Below are positions 27,878 through 36,612 of a DNA stretch of 64,000 nucleotides, in pieces. Every line of letters starts with the position of its first letter. The first letter of the stretch is position 1. Origin of the DNA: CAVTHW01 sp963734625. Lineage in GTDB: Bacteria; Acidobacteriota; Terriglobia; Bryobacterales; Bryobacteraceae. A program made the translations under genes and the position numbers. Below the pieces are notes generated by a model, which worked only from the letters and a program-made list of their open reading frames with translations, had not been told where the DNA came from and did not search any database. The stretch is from positions 6,541-70,540 of the forward strand of contig CAVTHW010000015.1 of NCBI GenBank assembly GCA_963734625.1, written 5' to 3'.

Positions 27878-28759
27878 ATGGCTCAAGCGACGCGACGTGG
27901 CTTCCTGAAATGCGGGTTGGCCGCGGCGGCTGCCGGAGTAATCCCGGCGCGGGCGGCGGCCAGGAGATTGGCCAGCGATTGGGTTCCTTTGGGCAAGTCC
28001 GGTGTCCAGGTGACGCGCCTGGCCTTCGGATGCGGGACTTTCAACGGATCGGTGCAGGCCAAGTTGGGGCAGGAAGAGTTCACGCGCCTCGTCCGCCATG
28101 CCTACGATCGCGGAATCCGGTTCTTCGAGACCTCCGAGACGTACCAGACCCCGGTCATGCTGGGGACCGCGCTGAAAGGGATTCCGCGCGAATCCTACCG
28201 GCTGATGACAAAAATCAGCAACTCTCGCGGGGGCGATCCACAGGCCAAGATCGACAAAGCCCGCCAGGCCCTCAACACGGAATACTTTGACATCATGTTG
28301 ATGCACTGCATGCGCAGCCCAAAATGGCCGGAGGAGACCAAAGCCGCGCAGGACGCGCTTTCGGAGGCCAAGGCGAAGAAGATTGTTCGGGCGCACGGCG
28401 CTTCCGTGCATGGGTTACAGGCGCTGGCCGCCTTCCCTGAGAACAAGTGGCTGGACATCGCCATGATCCGCATGAACCACTCCGGCGTCAAGATGGATTC
28501 TCAGGACTTGCGCGACACCGAGACTATCGGCGACGTCAAGCAGGTGGTGGAACACGCGACCAAAGTCCACGCGCAGGGGATCGGCGTGCTCAGCATGAAA
28601 CTGGTGGGAGAGGGACGCTTCACCGCCCCCGAAGATCGTGAAGCGGCGATGAAATTCACCATGGGCCTGGGCGTGGTGGACGCGGTCACCCTGGGCTATA
28701 AGAGCACCGCGGAAGTCGATGAGGCGATCGAGCGGATGGAGCGCGCTCTCAACGCGTGA
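27878..28759 (+). CDS. Tat-exported aldo/keto reductase
   Basis: 293 residues from ATG 27878, with GGGAGG just upstream. TRRGFLKCGLAAAAAGVIPARA is a twin-arginine signal. The body is an aldo/keto reductase: RLAFGCGTFNGS, the catalytic Tyr region in GIRFFETSETYQTPVMLG, DIMLMHCMRSP and GVLSMKLVGEG. It is unusual that an NADPH-using enzyme family is exported; members in this phylum are commonly annotated so. Its stop overlaps the start of the Rieske gene. Confidence 0.85.
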   Translation: MAQATRRGFLKCGLAAAAAGVIPARAAARRLASDWVPLGKSGVQVTRLAFGCGTFNGSVQAKLGQEEFTRLVRHAYDRGIRFFETSETYQTPVMLGTALKGIPRESYRLMTKISNSRGGDPQAKIDKARQALNTEYFDIMLMHCMRSPKWPEETKAAQDALSEAKAKKIVRAHGASVHGLQALAAFPENKWLDIAMIRMNHSGVKMDSQDLRDTETIGDVKQVVEHATKVHAQGIGVLSMKLVGEGRFTAPEDREAAMKFTMGLGVVDAVTLGYKSTAEVDEAIERMERALNA

Positions 28760-29217
28760 AACGGGACCCCGCAGCGGAACCTCTGGATCGCCGCGATCTC
28801 CTTCGGGGATCGTTTGCGTTTCTCGGGGTTCTGCCGCTTTGTTGCAGCACGCCGGAGATCGGCAAGGAGAGCGTCCGGTACGACGGCAATACCCTGGTGG
28901 TTGATCTCCGCAAGGCGTCCGGGCTTCGCCCCGCCGGTTCGGCAGGGGCTGTCGTAGACCAGGGCCGCAAGCTCGACATCATCATCGCCCATACCGGCGG
29001 GGACCGTTTCGTCGCCCTCGACCGCCACTGCACTCACGGAGGCGCGCACTGCACATACAACCACAAGCGCCGGACCCTTCAGTGCACCAGCCTGAACCAC
29101 GCCGAGTACGACCTGGCGGGGACCCTGCTGCACGGACGAACGCACGGCAACTTGCGCGCCTACGAGGTCCGGCGAAGCGGCGACTTGCTGAGAATCGAGT
29201 TGAAGGGAAGCGGTTGA
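28756..29217 (+). CDS. Rieske [2Fe-2S] protein with atypical second motif
   Basis: 153 residues from GTG 28756 (overlapping the previous stop as GTGA). The N-terminus has a twin-arginine pair (DRRDLLRGSFAFLGVLP) and a Cys pair (C29-C30) that may be a lipidation site. Rieske domain: C92-T-H94 in RHCTHGGAHC, and C110-T-S-L-N-H115 in LQCTSLNHAEYDLAG. The first box is standard; the second has four residues between Cys and His rather than two. Placed between a Tat reductase and a SUMF1 protein with overlapping ends, so all three are likely co-translated and exported. Confidence 0.8.
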   Translation: MKRDPAAEPLDRRDLLRGSFAFLGVLPLCCSTPEIGKESVRYDGNTLVVDLRKASGLRPAGSAGAVVDQGRKLDIIIAHTGGDRFVALDRHCTHGGAHCTYNHKRRTLQCTSLNHAEYDLAGTLLHGRTHGNLRAYEVRRSGDLLRIELKGSG

Positions 29218-29912
29218 TGCGGCTGATCCTCGCCCTCTGCCTGTCTTCGACAGCCCTGCTCGCACAGCGTCCCGAATTTGTGCGCATTCCGCCCGGATCG
29301 TTCGGGGAGGTCCGCTTCGAGCGGCCCTTCTGGATGGGGAAGACCGAGGTCACGGTGCGGCAGTTCACAGCGTTCGTGAAGGCGGCCGGATACCGGACAA
29401 CAGCCGAACGCTCGAACGCGCCTCGCACCTGGAAGACTCCCGGTTTCGGAGTCTCGGGGAATCAGCCGGTGGTCTACGTGACCGTCAGGGACGCCGCGGC
29501 ATACTGCGAGTGGGTGGGCGCACGGCTGCCGTCGGATGCGGAGTGGGAGTACGCCGCCCGCGCCGGCGCGGACACGCGGCACTACTGGGGCGACGCTATC
29601 GACGGAAAGTATCTGTGGTACCGCGCGAACTCCGACGGCAAGCCGCGCTCTGTCGGAACCAGGCTTCCGAACCGGTGGGGGCTTTACGACATCGAAGGCA
29701 ACGTCTGGGAGTGGGTGATGTCCGATCCAGTCAACGGAGAGCCGATGGCCAACCGGCGAGGTGGCTCATGGATAGACTGCGCCGACTTCGACCCCGAGCC
29801 GGGCGAGCCGGCCTCGCCTCTGATCGGCCTCTCAAAGTGGTATAAGATCTCGGTCACCTACGACCACCGCTACGATGACATCGGCTTCCGCTGCGCGCGC
29901 GACGAGAAGTAG
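29217..29912 (+). CDS. Formylglycine-generating-enzyme-like (SUMF1) protein, secreted
   Basis: 231 residues from ATG 29217, overlapping the preceding stop by one base. Signal peptide MRLILALCLSSTALLAQ. SUMF1/EgtB-type fold: VRIPPGSFGEV, FWMGKTEVTVRQFTAFVKAAGY, ARLPSDAEWEYAARAG, GLYDIEGNVWEWVMSD and GFRCARDEK. Most of these in environmental bacteria are not true sulfatase activators; the paired active-site Cys of genuine FGE is not evident. It probably modifies or binds partners in the periplasm. Confidence 0.82.
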   Translation: MRLILALCLSSTALLAQRPEFVRIPPGSFGEVRFERPFWMGKTEVTVRQFTAFVKAAGYRTTAERSNAPRTWKTPGFGVSGNQPVVYVTVRDAAAYCEWVGARLPSDAEWEYAARAGADTRHYWGDAIDGKYLWYRANSDGKPRSVGTRLPNRWGLYDIEGNVWEWVMSDPVNGEPMANRRGGSWIDCADFDPEPGEPASPLIGLSKWYKISVTYDHRYDDIGFRCARDEK

Positions 29913-29930
29913 AATTTCGAAGGAGGACCT

Positions 29931-31127
29931 ATGGACAGACTAACCAGACGTGAGGCAGTGGCGGGCGTCACGGGAATGATGGTGCTGCGGCCGGAGACGG
30001 TGTTCGGCACGCAGGCGAATTCGGCGGTCGCCTTTGGAATCATTGGAACCGGCGCGCGCGGCCGGTACGTCGGCGGACTGATGGCCCGGGACGGGCGCAC
30101 GCGATTGGCGGCGATCTGCGACATCTTTGACGATCGCATCGAGGCGGCAAAGAAGGACGTGCCGGGCGCCGGCCAGGCCAAGGTCTACCGCAACCACCGG
30201 GAACTTCTCGACGACAAGGCCGTGGACGCGGTCCTGATCGCCACGCCGGTGTACTTGCACCCGGAACATTTTGAAGCGGCGGTGGCGGCGAAGAAGCACG
30301 TCTATTGCGAGAAGCCGGCTGGGGCCAATGTGGCCGGCGTGAAGCGTCTCATGCGGGCGGGCGATCAGGCGGACCCGTCGAAGACGATCCAGTTCGGCTT
30401 TCAACAAAGATTCGGCACGGAATACCGGGCGGCGCGCCAACTGGTGGAAGCCGGCGAACTCGGCGAGCCGAAGATCATGACCAGTTACTGGGTTTTGGGC
30501 TGGACTCCGGCGTTGGAGGCGCCCGCGGCCAGGGTGCTGTCGAAGGAAGAGGAGGAGACGCGCCGGATCCGGGGATGGCTGTCCTGGAAGGATCTATCCG
30601 GCGGGGACGTGGTTGAATGCGACTGCCACGGCCTGGACACCCTCAACTGGTTTGCCAAAGCGCACCCGGAAAAGGCTGTCGGACAGGGCGGTCTCCGCTA
30701 TCCGGTCTTCTATGGCGATGTAAACACCGACCATTACAACATCATCTTCACTTACCCCAACGGCGTGGAAGGTTACCTCATCAGCGCCAGAAAGGTCGCC
30801 GGCTTTCGCGACGTCAGGGAGCAGTTCTTTGGCGCAAAAGGCGTTCTGGAGACGGCCCGCACCTACTACAAGCTGCACGGGCCGATCGCCGCCGCCCGCC
30901 TGGCCAACGACGACAAGCTGGAGGACACCAGCCTGATCCGGAGGGTGGATGCGAAGCGCGAGATCACGATCGACGCGGTCGAGTCTTTCTACACCAGCAT
31001 CCTCACTAGCAAGCCATATAACATGTCCCGCGACGCCGGCGAGAGCACCTTCACTTCCATCCTGGGGCGGATGGCCTACGAGTCCAAGCGCGAGGTGACC
31101 TGGGAGGAGATGCTGCGAAGCGGCTGA
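29931..31127 (+). CDS. Tat-type Gfo/Idh/MocA family oxidoreductase
   Basis: 398 residues, with GAAGGAGG before ATG 29931. The N-terminus RLTRREAVAGVTGMMVL is a twin-arginine-like leader. Rossmann start FGIIGTGARGRYVGG, and the catalytic EKP motif in HVYCEKPAGANVAGVKRLM. The C-terminal alpha/beta domain has SGGDVVECDCHGLDTLNWF. NAD(P)-dependent dehydrogenases of sugars or inositols. Last of a four-gene run (AKR, Rieske, SUMF1, Gfo); 18 nt after the SUMF1 gene. Confidence 0.88.
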   Translation: MDRLTRREAVAGVTGMMVLRPETVFGTQANSAVAFGIIGTGARGRYVGGLMARDGRTRLAAICDIFDDRIEAAKKDVPGAGQAKVYRNHRELLDDKAVDAVLIATPVYLHPEHFEAAVAAKKHVYCEKPAGANVAGVKRLMRAGDQADPSKTIQFGFQQRFGTEYRAARQLVEAGELGEPKIMTSYWVLGWTPALEAPAARVLSKEEEETRRIRGWLSWKDLSGGDVVECDCHGLDTLNWFAKAHPEKAVGQGGLRYPVFYGDVNTDHYNIIFTYPNGVEGYLISARKVAGFRDVREQFFGAKGVLETARTYYKLHGPIAAARLANDDKLEDTSLIRRVDAKREITIDAVESFYTSILTSKPYNMSRDAGESTFTSILGRMAYESKREVTWEEMLRSG

Positions 31128-31136
31128 GCCGGCCCC

Positions 31137-34100
31137 TCAGTTCGCCAGCACTTCCAGCGAATCCGGGCCGCAGATGCGTTCCACTTCGGCGCGGAATTCC
31201 TTGTCCGGGCGTACCTTGGAAGTGACGTCCATGATCACCGAGTAATCCCTGGACTTCTCCAGCCGCAGGCGCACTTCGCTTGCGCCGGGCTTTCTTTGGA
31301 ACAGCTCCCGCAGCGTCGCCACCCGGCCGTCGCTCGTGGCATCCTCCGGTCCCAGCCAGACCCGAATCGAAATCAGCGAGGGCAGCGCTACCCGGGCCAC
31401 CTCCAGCGGCACAATGTCGGTCACCGAGATCTTGGGCGGGCCGTTCTCCTCGGGCAGCGCCGAGCCCTTCACCATCACCGCCCGGTCTTCGACCAGCTCC
31501 GGCTCCAGCCGCTCGTAGTTCGTCGTAAAGACCAGGACTTCGATGGCGCCCTGCCGGTCGTCGAGCTGCAGGGACGCCCAGGGCTTCCCTTCCTTGTTCC
31601 GCCGCCTCCCGATGCCGGTCAGGATGCCGCAGAGCGTCACCTCGGCGCCCCGCTCCAGCCCTTCGATCGTGGAGGAGTCGTGGCTGGCCAGTTCCGTGAC
31701 CTTGTCCTTGAAGTGGTCCAGCGGGTGGCCGGTGACGTAGAAGCCCAGCATCTCCTTTTCGCCGGCGAGCTTCTCCGACAGAGTCCAATCCGGGACCGCG
31801 GGAAGCCGCTCTTCGGCGGCGGCTTCGTCCTCGTCCTGCGCCACAAAGAATAGGCCGGCCTGCCCGCTGATGCGGTCGCGGTGGGTGCGCTGGCCGCACT
31901 CCATGGCGCGGTCGATCCCGGCAAACAGCTGCGCCCGGGACCCGCCCAAAGAATCCATCGCGCCGGCCTTGATCAGGCTCTCCAGCATCCGCCGGTTGAG
32001 CGCGCTCAAATCGACCTTCTCGCAGAACTGAATCAGCGAACGGAACTGGCCGACCTCGCCGCGCGCCTTCTGCATGGCCTCGACGGCGGAGCGCCCGACG
32101 TTCTTCACCGCTCCCAGGCCGAAGCGTATGCCTCCCGGGCCGGGCACGGAGGGATCGGGCGTAAAGTTCCAATCGCTATGGTTGACGTCCGGCGACAACA
32201 CCCGGATGCCCATCTCCGCGCACTCGTTGATGTACTTTACGACCTTCACCGTGTTGCCGGTCTCGGAGGTGAGCAGAGCGGCCATGAAGTCGGTCGGGTA
32301 GTGCGCCTTCAGGTAGGCCGTGACGTAGGCCAGATAGGCGTAGGCGGCCGAGTGCGACTTGTTGAAGCCGTAACCGGCGAACTGCTCCATCAGGTCGAAG
32401 ATCTTCGCGACCTTCCGTTGCGGGAAGCCCTTGGCGCGCGCGCCCTCGATGAATTTCTCCCGCTGCTTGGCCATCTCCTCGGCTTTCTTCTTGCCCATGG
32501 CGCGGCGCAAAATATCCGCTTCGCCCAGCGAGTAGCCGGCCAGCCGGTTGGAGATCTGCATCACCTGTTCCTGGTAGACGATCACTCCGTAGGTCTCTTC
32601 GAGAATCTCCTTCAGCTCGGGCAGTTCGTAGGCGATCGGCTTGCGGCCCTGCTTGCACTCGATGAAATCGTCGATCATCCCGCCCTGGATGGGGCCCGGG
32701 CGGTAGAGCGCATTCAGCGCGATCAGGTCCTCGATGCGGGACGGCTGCGAGCGGCGCAGAATGTCCCGCATCCCCGGCGACTCGAACTGGAACACCCCGC
32801 TGGTGTAGCCCTTGGCGAAGAGCTCGAAAGCGGCCGGATCGGCCGCGGGTAGGTCGTCGATATCCAGCTTTACGCCGTGGTTCCGCTCGATCAGAATCAG
32901 CGTGTCGTGAATAATCGTCAGCGTGGTCAGCCCCAGGAAGTCCATCTTCAGGAGCGAGAGCTTCTCCATGCCGTTCATGTCGAACTGGGTGACGATTTCG
33001 TCGCGGTTGGTGCGGTACAGGGGAACCAGTTCCTGCAGCGGGACCGGCGAGATCACCACCCCGGCGGCGTGCACGGAGGCGTTCCGGCACTTCCCCTCGA
33101 CTCGCCGCGCGATCTCCAGGACTTCGGCCACTTTCGGATCCTTGCGCGCGGCTTCCGGCAGGCCGGGCTCCATCTTCATGGCCTGATCCAGGGTGATGTT
33201 CAGGACGTTGGGAATCATCTTCGTGAGCCGGTCGACGTCGGCGAAGCTCATGTCGAGCGCCCGGCCCACGTCCTTGATCGCGGCCCGCGCGCCGAGCGTG
33301 TTGAAGGTGATGATCTGCGCCACCTGCTCGCGGCCGTACTTCTCGGTCACATACTGGATGACCTCGCCCCGGCGGTTCATGCAGAAATCGATGTCGATGT
33401 CGGGCAGGTTGACGCGCTCGGGGTTCAGGAACCGTTCGAAAAGGAGGCCGTAGTGCAGGGGGTCGATATCGGTGATCCGCATCGCGTAGCTGACCAGGCT
33501 GCCGGCGGCCGAGCCGCGGCCCGGGCCGACGGGTATCCCCTGCGCCCTGGCATACCGGATGAAGTCCCAGACGATGAGGAAGTAGCCGGAGAACTTCATC
33601 TGCTGGATCATGCGGATCTCGCTGTCCAGCCTTTCGCCGTACTCTTCCAGCCGGTGCTTGAGGCGGCCGGCCGCCGCGAGGCCCTCCAGCCGGGCGCGCC
33701 GCTGCTCGAAGCCCTGGCGGGCCACGTATTCGAAGTAGGAGTCGGCGGTCTGGCCGGCGGGAACATCGAAGTGCGGAAATGGTTCGGCGACCTTGTCGAG
33801 CGTCACCTGGCAGCGGGCGGCGATCTCCGCGGTCCGGTCCAGAGCCTCCTCTACTTCACCGAACAGCGCCAGCATCTCGGCGCGCGATTTGAGGTAGAAG
33901 TCCGGGGTCCAGAACTTCATGCGCGAGGCGTCGTTCATGGTCTTGCCGGTCTGGATACAGAGCAGGACTTCGTGCGCCCGGGCGTCGTCCTTCCGCAGGT
34001 AATGCGAGTCGTTGGTGGCGACCAGCGGGATGCCGGTCTCCTGCGATAGGCGGTTCACCTGGGGAAGCAGCTTGCGGTCCTGTTCCAGGCCGTGGTCCTG

Positions 34101-34625
34101 GATCTCGAGGAAGAAGTTCCCCCGGCCGAAGATGTCCTGGTAGGTGTAAGCGCGGCGCTTGGCGTCCTCGTACTCGTCCGCCAGCAGCATTTCGTTGATG
34201 TCGCCGCGCAGGCAGGCCGACATCGCGATCAGCCCCTTGGAATGCGCGGCCAGGAGGTCGCGATCGATCCTGGGCTTGTGATAAAAACCCTCCAGAAAGC
34301 CCGCCGTCACGAGTTTGATCAGGTTGCGGTAACCCTCCTGGTTCTCGCAGAGGAGGACCAGGTGGTGGTAGCGGTTCGAGTCCGAGCGGACCGTCCGCCC
34401 CTGCTGGCAGATGTAAGCCTCGCAGCCGATGACGGGATGGATTCCGCGATCCTTGGCGGCGTTGTAAAACTTGACGGCGCCGAACAGGTTGCCGTGATCC
34501 GTCATGGCCACGGCCGGCATGGCCTGCTGCTCGGCCAGTTCCATCAACTGCCCGATCTCGCAAGCGCCATCCAGCAGCGAGTAGTCGGTATGGCAGTGGA
34601 GATGGACGAAGGGCTTCTCGGACAT
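31137..34625 (-). CDS. dnaE: DNA polymerase III alpha subunit
   Basis: 1162 residues from ATG 34625 (MSEKPFVHLHCHTDYSLLDG). PHP domain first (HLHCHTDYS, then VAMTDHGNLFGAVKFY), then palm with GPGRGSAAGSLVSYAMRITDIDPL and catalytic aspartates in PDIDIDFC near residue 407, fingers, HhH and an OB-fold domain towards the end (EVTLCGILTGIGRRRNKEGKPWASLQLDDRQG). Single intact frame, typical DnaE1 length. The further ATG 102 bp upstream starts a low-complexity leader and is not used. Replicative polymerase. Confidence 0.96.
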   Translation of the reverse strand: MSEKPFVHLHCHTDYSLLDGACEIGQLMELAEQQAMPAVAMTDHGNLFGAVKFYNAAKDRGIHPVIGCEAYICQQGRTVRSDSNRYHHLVLLCENQEGYRNLIKLVTAGFLEGFYHKPRIDRDLLAAHSKGLIAMSACLRGDINEMLLADEYEDAKRRAYTYQDIFGRGNFFLEIQDHGLEQDRKLLPQVNRLSQETGIPLVATNDSHYLRKDDARAHEVLLCIQTGKTMNDASRMKFWTPDFYLKSRAEMLALFGEVEEALDRTAEIAARCQVTLDKVAEPFPHFDVPAGQTADSYFEYVARQGFEQRRARLEGLAAAGRLKHRLEEYGERLDSEIRMIQQMKFSGYFLIVWDFIRYARAQGIPVGPGRGSAAGSLVSYAMRITDIDPLHYGLLFERFLNPERVNLPDIDIDFCMNRRGEVIQYVTEKYGREQVAQIITFNTLGARAAIKDVGRALDMSFADVDRLTKMIPNVLNITLDQAMKMEPGLPEAARKDPKVAEVLEIARRVEGKCRNASVHAAGVVISPVPLQELVPLYRTNRDEIVTQFDMNGMEKLSLLKMDFLGLTTLTIIHDTLILIERNHGVKLDIDDLPAADPAAFELFAKGYTSGVFQFESPGMRDILRRSQPSRIEDLIALNALYRPGPIQGGMIDDFIECKQGRKPIAYELPELKEILEETYGVIVYQEQVMQISNRLAGYSLGEADILRRAMGKKKAEEMAKQREKFIEGARAKGFPQRKVAKIFDLMEQFAGYGFNKSHSAAYAYLAYVTAYLKAHYPTDFMAALLTSETGNTVKVVKYINECAEMGIRVLSPDVNHSDWNFTPDPSVPGPGGIRFGLGAVKNVGRSAVEAMQKARGEVGQFRSLIQFCEKVDLSALNRRMLESLIKAGAMDSLGGSRAQLFAGIDRAMECGQRTHRDRISGQAGLFFVAQDEDEAAAEERLPAVPDWTLSEKLAGEKEMLGFYVTGHPLDHFKDKVTELASHDSSTIEGLERGAEVTLCGILTGIGRRRNKEGKPWASLQLDDRQGAIEVLVFTTNYERLEPELVEDRAVMVKGSALPEENGPPKISVTDIVPLEVARVALPSLISIRVWLGPEDATSDGRVATLRELFQRKPGASEVRLRLEKSRDYSVIMDVTSKVRPDKEFRAEVERICGPDSLEVLAN

Positions 34626-34779
34626 TCGATACAAGTATAGACTTCGGGGCGAAGCGTCCGCGCCTGCGGCAGGCCGGCGTCTCGGACTCCATCGTCGATG
34701 CCAAGGTGCAGTAATAAGGTGCGGCAAATGTTAGCACCGATGTCTTGCCGACGGGCACGGAAATGGATAACCTGGAAAT

Positions 34780-34950
34780 ATGAGTAGCCAAACAGCCCAT
34801 CTTCTAGAGGCTTTTGAGGCTTTGCCAGAGGACGAGAAGCGAGTCTTTACGGTGGAGTTTTTGCGACGGGCGGTGCCGTTTGATTCAGGCCCTTTGGACG
34901 ACTCGGAGACATCTGACGCCGCTGACCAGTTGTTGGCCAGCATCGAATGA
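34780..34950 (+). CDS. Short antitoxin partner of the MazF-like toxin
   Basis: 56 residues from ATG 34780 to TGA 34950 (MSSQTAHLLEAFEALPEDEK...QLLASIE). Short acidic helical protein (LLEAFEALPEDEKRVFTVEFLRRA) with an acidic tail (DDSETSDAADQLLASIE), the usual look of small antitoxins that wrap a toxin. It overlaps the toxin start by 4 nt (ATGA at 34947). No DNA-binding domain is obvious, so repression may need the toxin complex. Confidence 0.65.
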   Translation: MSSQTAHLLEAFEALPEDEKRVFTVEFLRRAVPFDSGPLDDSETSDAADQLLASIE

Positions 34951-35276
34951 CACCGGCCCGGGGTGATGTCTGGCTTTTTGGTCTTGGCATGGCGGAGAAG
35001 GTCCGCCCCGCCCTGGTGATCAGCGTAGCCTTCGGAGATGCGGACCGTGCTTTGGTCACCATTGTTCCTCATACGACCAGCCTTCGAGGATCCCAATTCG
35101 AGATTCCAGTCAACGTCTCATTCTTGAAGGCGGGCGCGTTCGTGGTGCAAAGCGTGTCAACGTATCCCCAGGTGAGAGCGATACGAAAACTGGGTGTGCT
35201 CAAGCCGGATCAGTTCCGCTTGGTGTTCGCCGGCGTCCTGCGATGGCTTGGTCAAGATCAAACCCTCCAGCCATAG
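34947..35276 (+). CDS. MazF/PemK-like endoribonuclease toxin
   Basis: 109 residues. PemK/MazF fold: TPARGDVWLFGLGMAEKVRPALVISV (the RP-A-LV strand), ALVTIVPHTTSLRGSQFEIPV (S/T-rich loop of the active site), then GAFVVQSVSTYPQVRAIRKLGVL and a C-terminal helix. MazF toxins cut mRNA at short motifs. Start ATG 34947 within the antitoxin stop. It converges with a SUMF1 gene ending at 35344. Confidence 0.8.
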   Translation: MTPARGDVWLFGLGMAEKVRPALVISVAFGDADRALVTIVPHTTSLRGSQFEIPVNVSFLKAGAFVVQSVSTYPQVRAIRKLGVLKPDQFRLVFAGVLRWLGQDQTLQP

Positions 35277-35343
35277 ATCATGTCCGAAGAACTGATCTCC
35301 GGCGCCGATTTTGCGGCTCTCCTGCGCCACCGGCACAGCGTCC

Positions 35344-36123
35344 TCACCGACTCCTTGCACAGCGAAAGCCGCGGCTGAGGTCGCTATCGCCCGGCCGCAT
35401 GTAGTTGCGGTAGGCGCATCGGAAGTAGCTGGGATAGATGGTGCACCACGACCCCCCGCGCAACACCCGGTTGACGCCGGACGGCAGCCCCTGGAGATCG
35501 ACCGAACGTTCCGCCGAATACCCGCCATACCAATCCTGGACATACTCCCACACGTTCCCCCGCATGTCGTACAGCCCCCAGGCATTCGGCTTCTTCTGGC
35601 CTGCCGGATGCGTCCCTCCTTCGGAATTCACATCCGTCCACGCCACCTCGCCCAGGTTCGGAGCTACGTCCGGCTCACGTCCGCCCGCCCGGCAGGCATA
35701 CTCCCACTCGGCCTCCGTCGGCAGCCGGTAGCGAGTGTCCTTCTCCCTGGCGTTCAACTTCCCCAGAAACTCCTGAACGTCATCCCATGAGACATTCTCC
35801 ACCGGCCGGTCCGGCCCCTTGAAGAAACTGGGATTGTCTCCCATTACCGCCAGCCACTGGGCCTGCGTCACCTCGGTCGTTTGCAGGTAGAACCCCCGGC
35901 TCAGCGTCACTTCGTGCACCGGCTTCTCGTCGGCTTCGCCGCTATCCGAACCCATCTGGAACGTTCCCGGCCCGATCGTCACAAACTTCATCCCGATCGA
36001 GTTCGTGAATGAGCTGGGCGGCCCGCCGGGCTTGGTTTGCTGCCCAGCCACAGGCCACAAGACCAGAATGCAGGCTGCCGCCGCCCACCTAGCCCAGCGA
36101 CCAGGAGTGTTGAATCTGCCCAC
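35344..36123 (-). CDS. Secreted SUMF1 (formylglycine-generating-enzyme-like) protein
   Basis: 259 residues. Signal/anchor RWARWAAAACILVLWPVAGQ. NSIGMKFVTIGPGTFQMGSDSGEADEKPVHEVTLSRGFYLQTTEVTQAQWLAVMG is a model SUMF1 start; YRLPTEAEWEYACRAG and GLYDMRGNVWEYVQDW follow, ending RGGSWCTIYPSYFRCAYRN and SRGFRCAR. A second member of the family is at 29217-29912, with low mutual likeness outside motifs. The Cys pattern differs from sulfatase FGE. Monocistronic on the minus strand. Confidence 0.85.
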   Translation of the reverse strand: MGRFNTPGRWARWAAAACILVLWPVAGQQTKPGGPPSSFTNSIGMKFVTIGPGTFQMGSDSGEADEKPVHEVTLSRGFYLQTTEVTQAQWLAVMGDNPSFFKGPDRPVENVSWDDVQEFLGKLNAREKDTRYRLPTEAEWEYACRAGGREPDVAPNLGEVAWTDVNSEGGTHPAGQKKPNAWGLYDMRGNVWEYVQDWYGGYSAERSVDLQGLPSGVNRVLRGGSWCTIYPSYFRCAYRNYMRPGDSDLSRGFRCARSR

Positions 36124-36198
36124 GGATGTTAGTTCTCGATCCTCGGCTGATTATATGCAATGCCAGACACCGCTGGAGAGGCTGGGGGGAGTCGTCGG

Positions 36199-36612
36199 CT
36201 AGGGCGTTTCCAGAGGGAGGCTGGCGATGATCGGCCTGCCGGTCATGACGCCGGCGATCCAAGGCGAAAAAAACCGGTAGGGATAACCGGAAATCGTCAC
36301 CACGATCCGCTGTTCGCTGGTGCCCGCATCCTGCCGGGACACCGATACCATTCCGGCGGTCAGATTGAACATGCCGGCTGTGCCCGCGGTTGGATGCCCG
36401 TACAGGACCATGTTCTGGATGGCGGTCACATCGTAAGTGTTCACAATGGCGTAGCGCACGGCACTGCGCGCCCTGGCTACGAAGGTCTGGTGGATGAACA
36501 GGACCAGGCCGAGGTCGAAGATCCCGATCAGCACCGCCGCCAGGATGAGCGTCACCAGGGCGCCCTCCAGCATTGCTTGTCCCTTCCGCGATCCTCTGGC
36601 GGCTCTGCTCAT
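36199..36612 (-). CDS. TadE-like pilus/minor pilin protein
   Basis: 137 residues. RKGQAMLEGALVTLILAAVLIGIFDLGLVLFIHQTFVARARSAVRYA is the TadE signature (G-x-A-x-x-E at the start of a hydrophobic helix). The GQAMLEGALV box suits prepilin-peptidase processing. The C-terminal domain is short and beta-rich. Its start overlaps the previous stop by 4 nt. Third gene of the tad-type set. Confidence 0.78.
   Translation of the reverse strand: MSRAARGSRKGQAMLEGALVTLILAAVLIGIFDLGLVLFIHQTFVARARSAVRYAIVNTYDVTAIQNMVLYGHPTAGTAGMFNLTAGMVSVSRQDAGTSEQRIVVTISGYPYRFFSPWIAGVMTGRPIIASLPLETP

Noticed and set aside
31051..34800. Several long frames on both strands over dnaE
   Set aside because: They are Arg/Gly/Pro-rich shadows produced by high G+C; dnaE explains the region in one intact frame.
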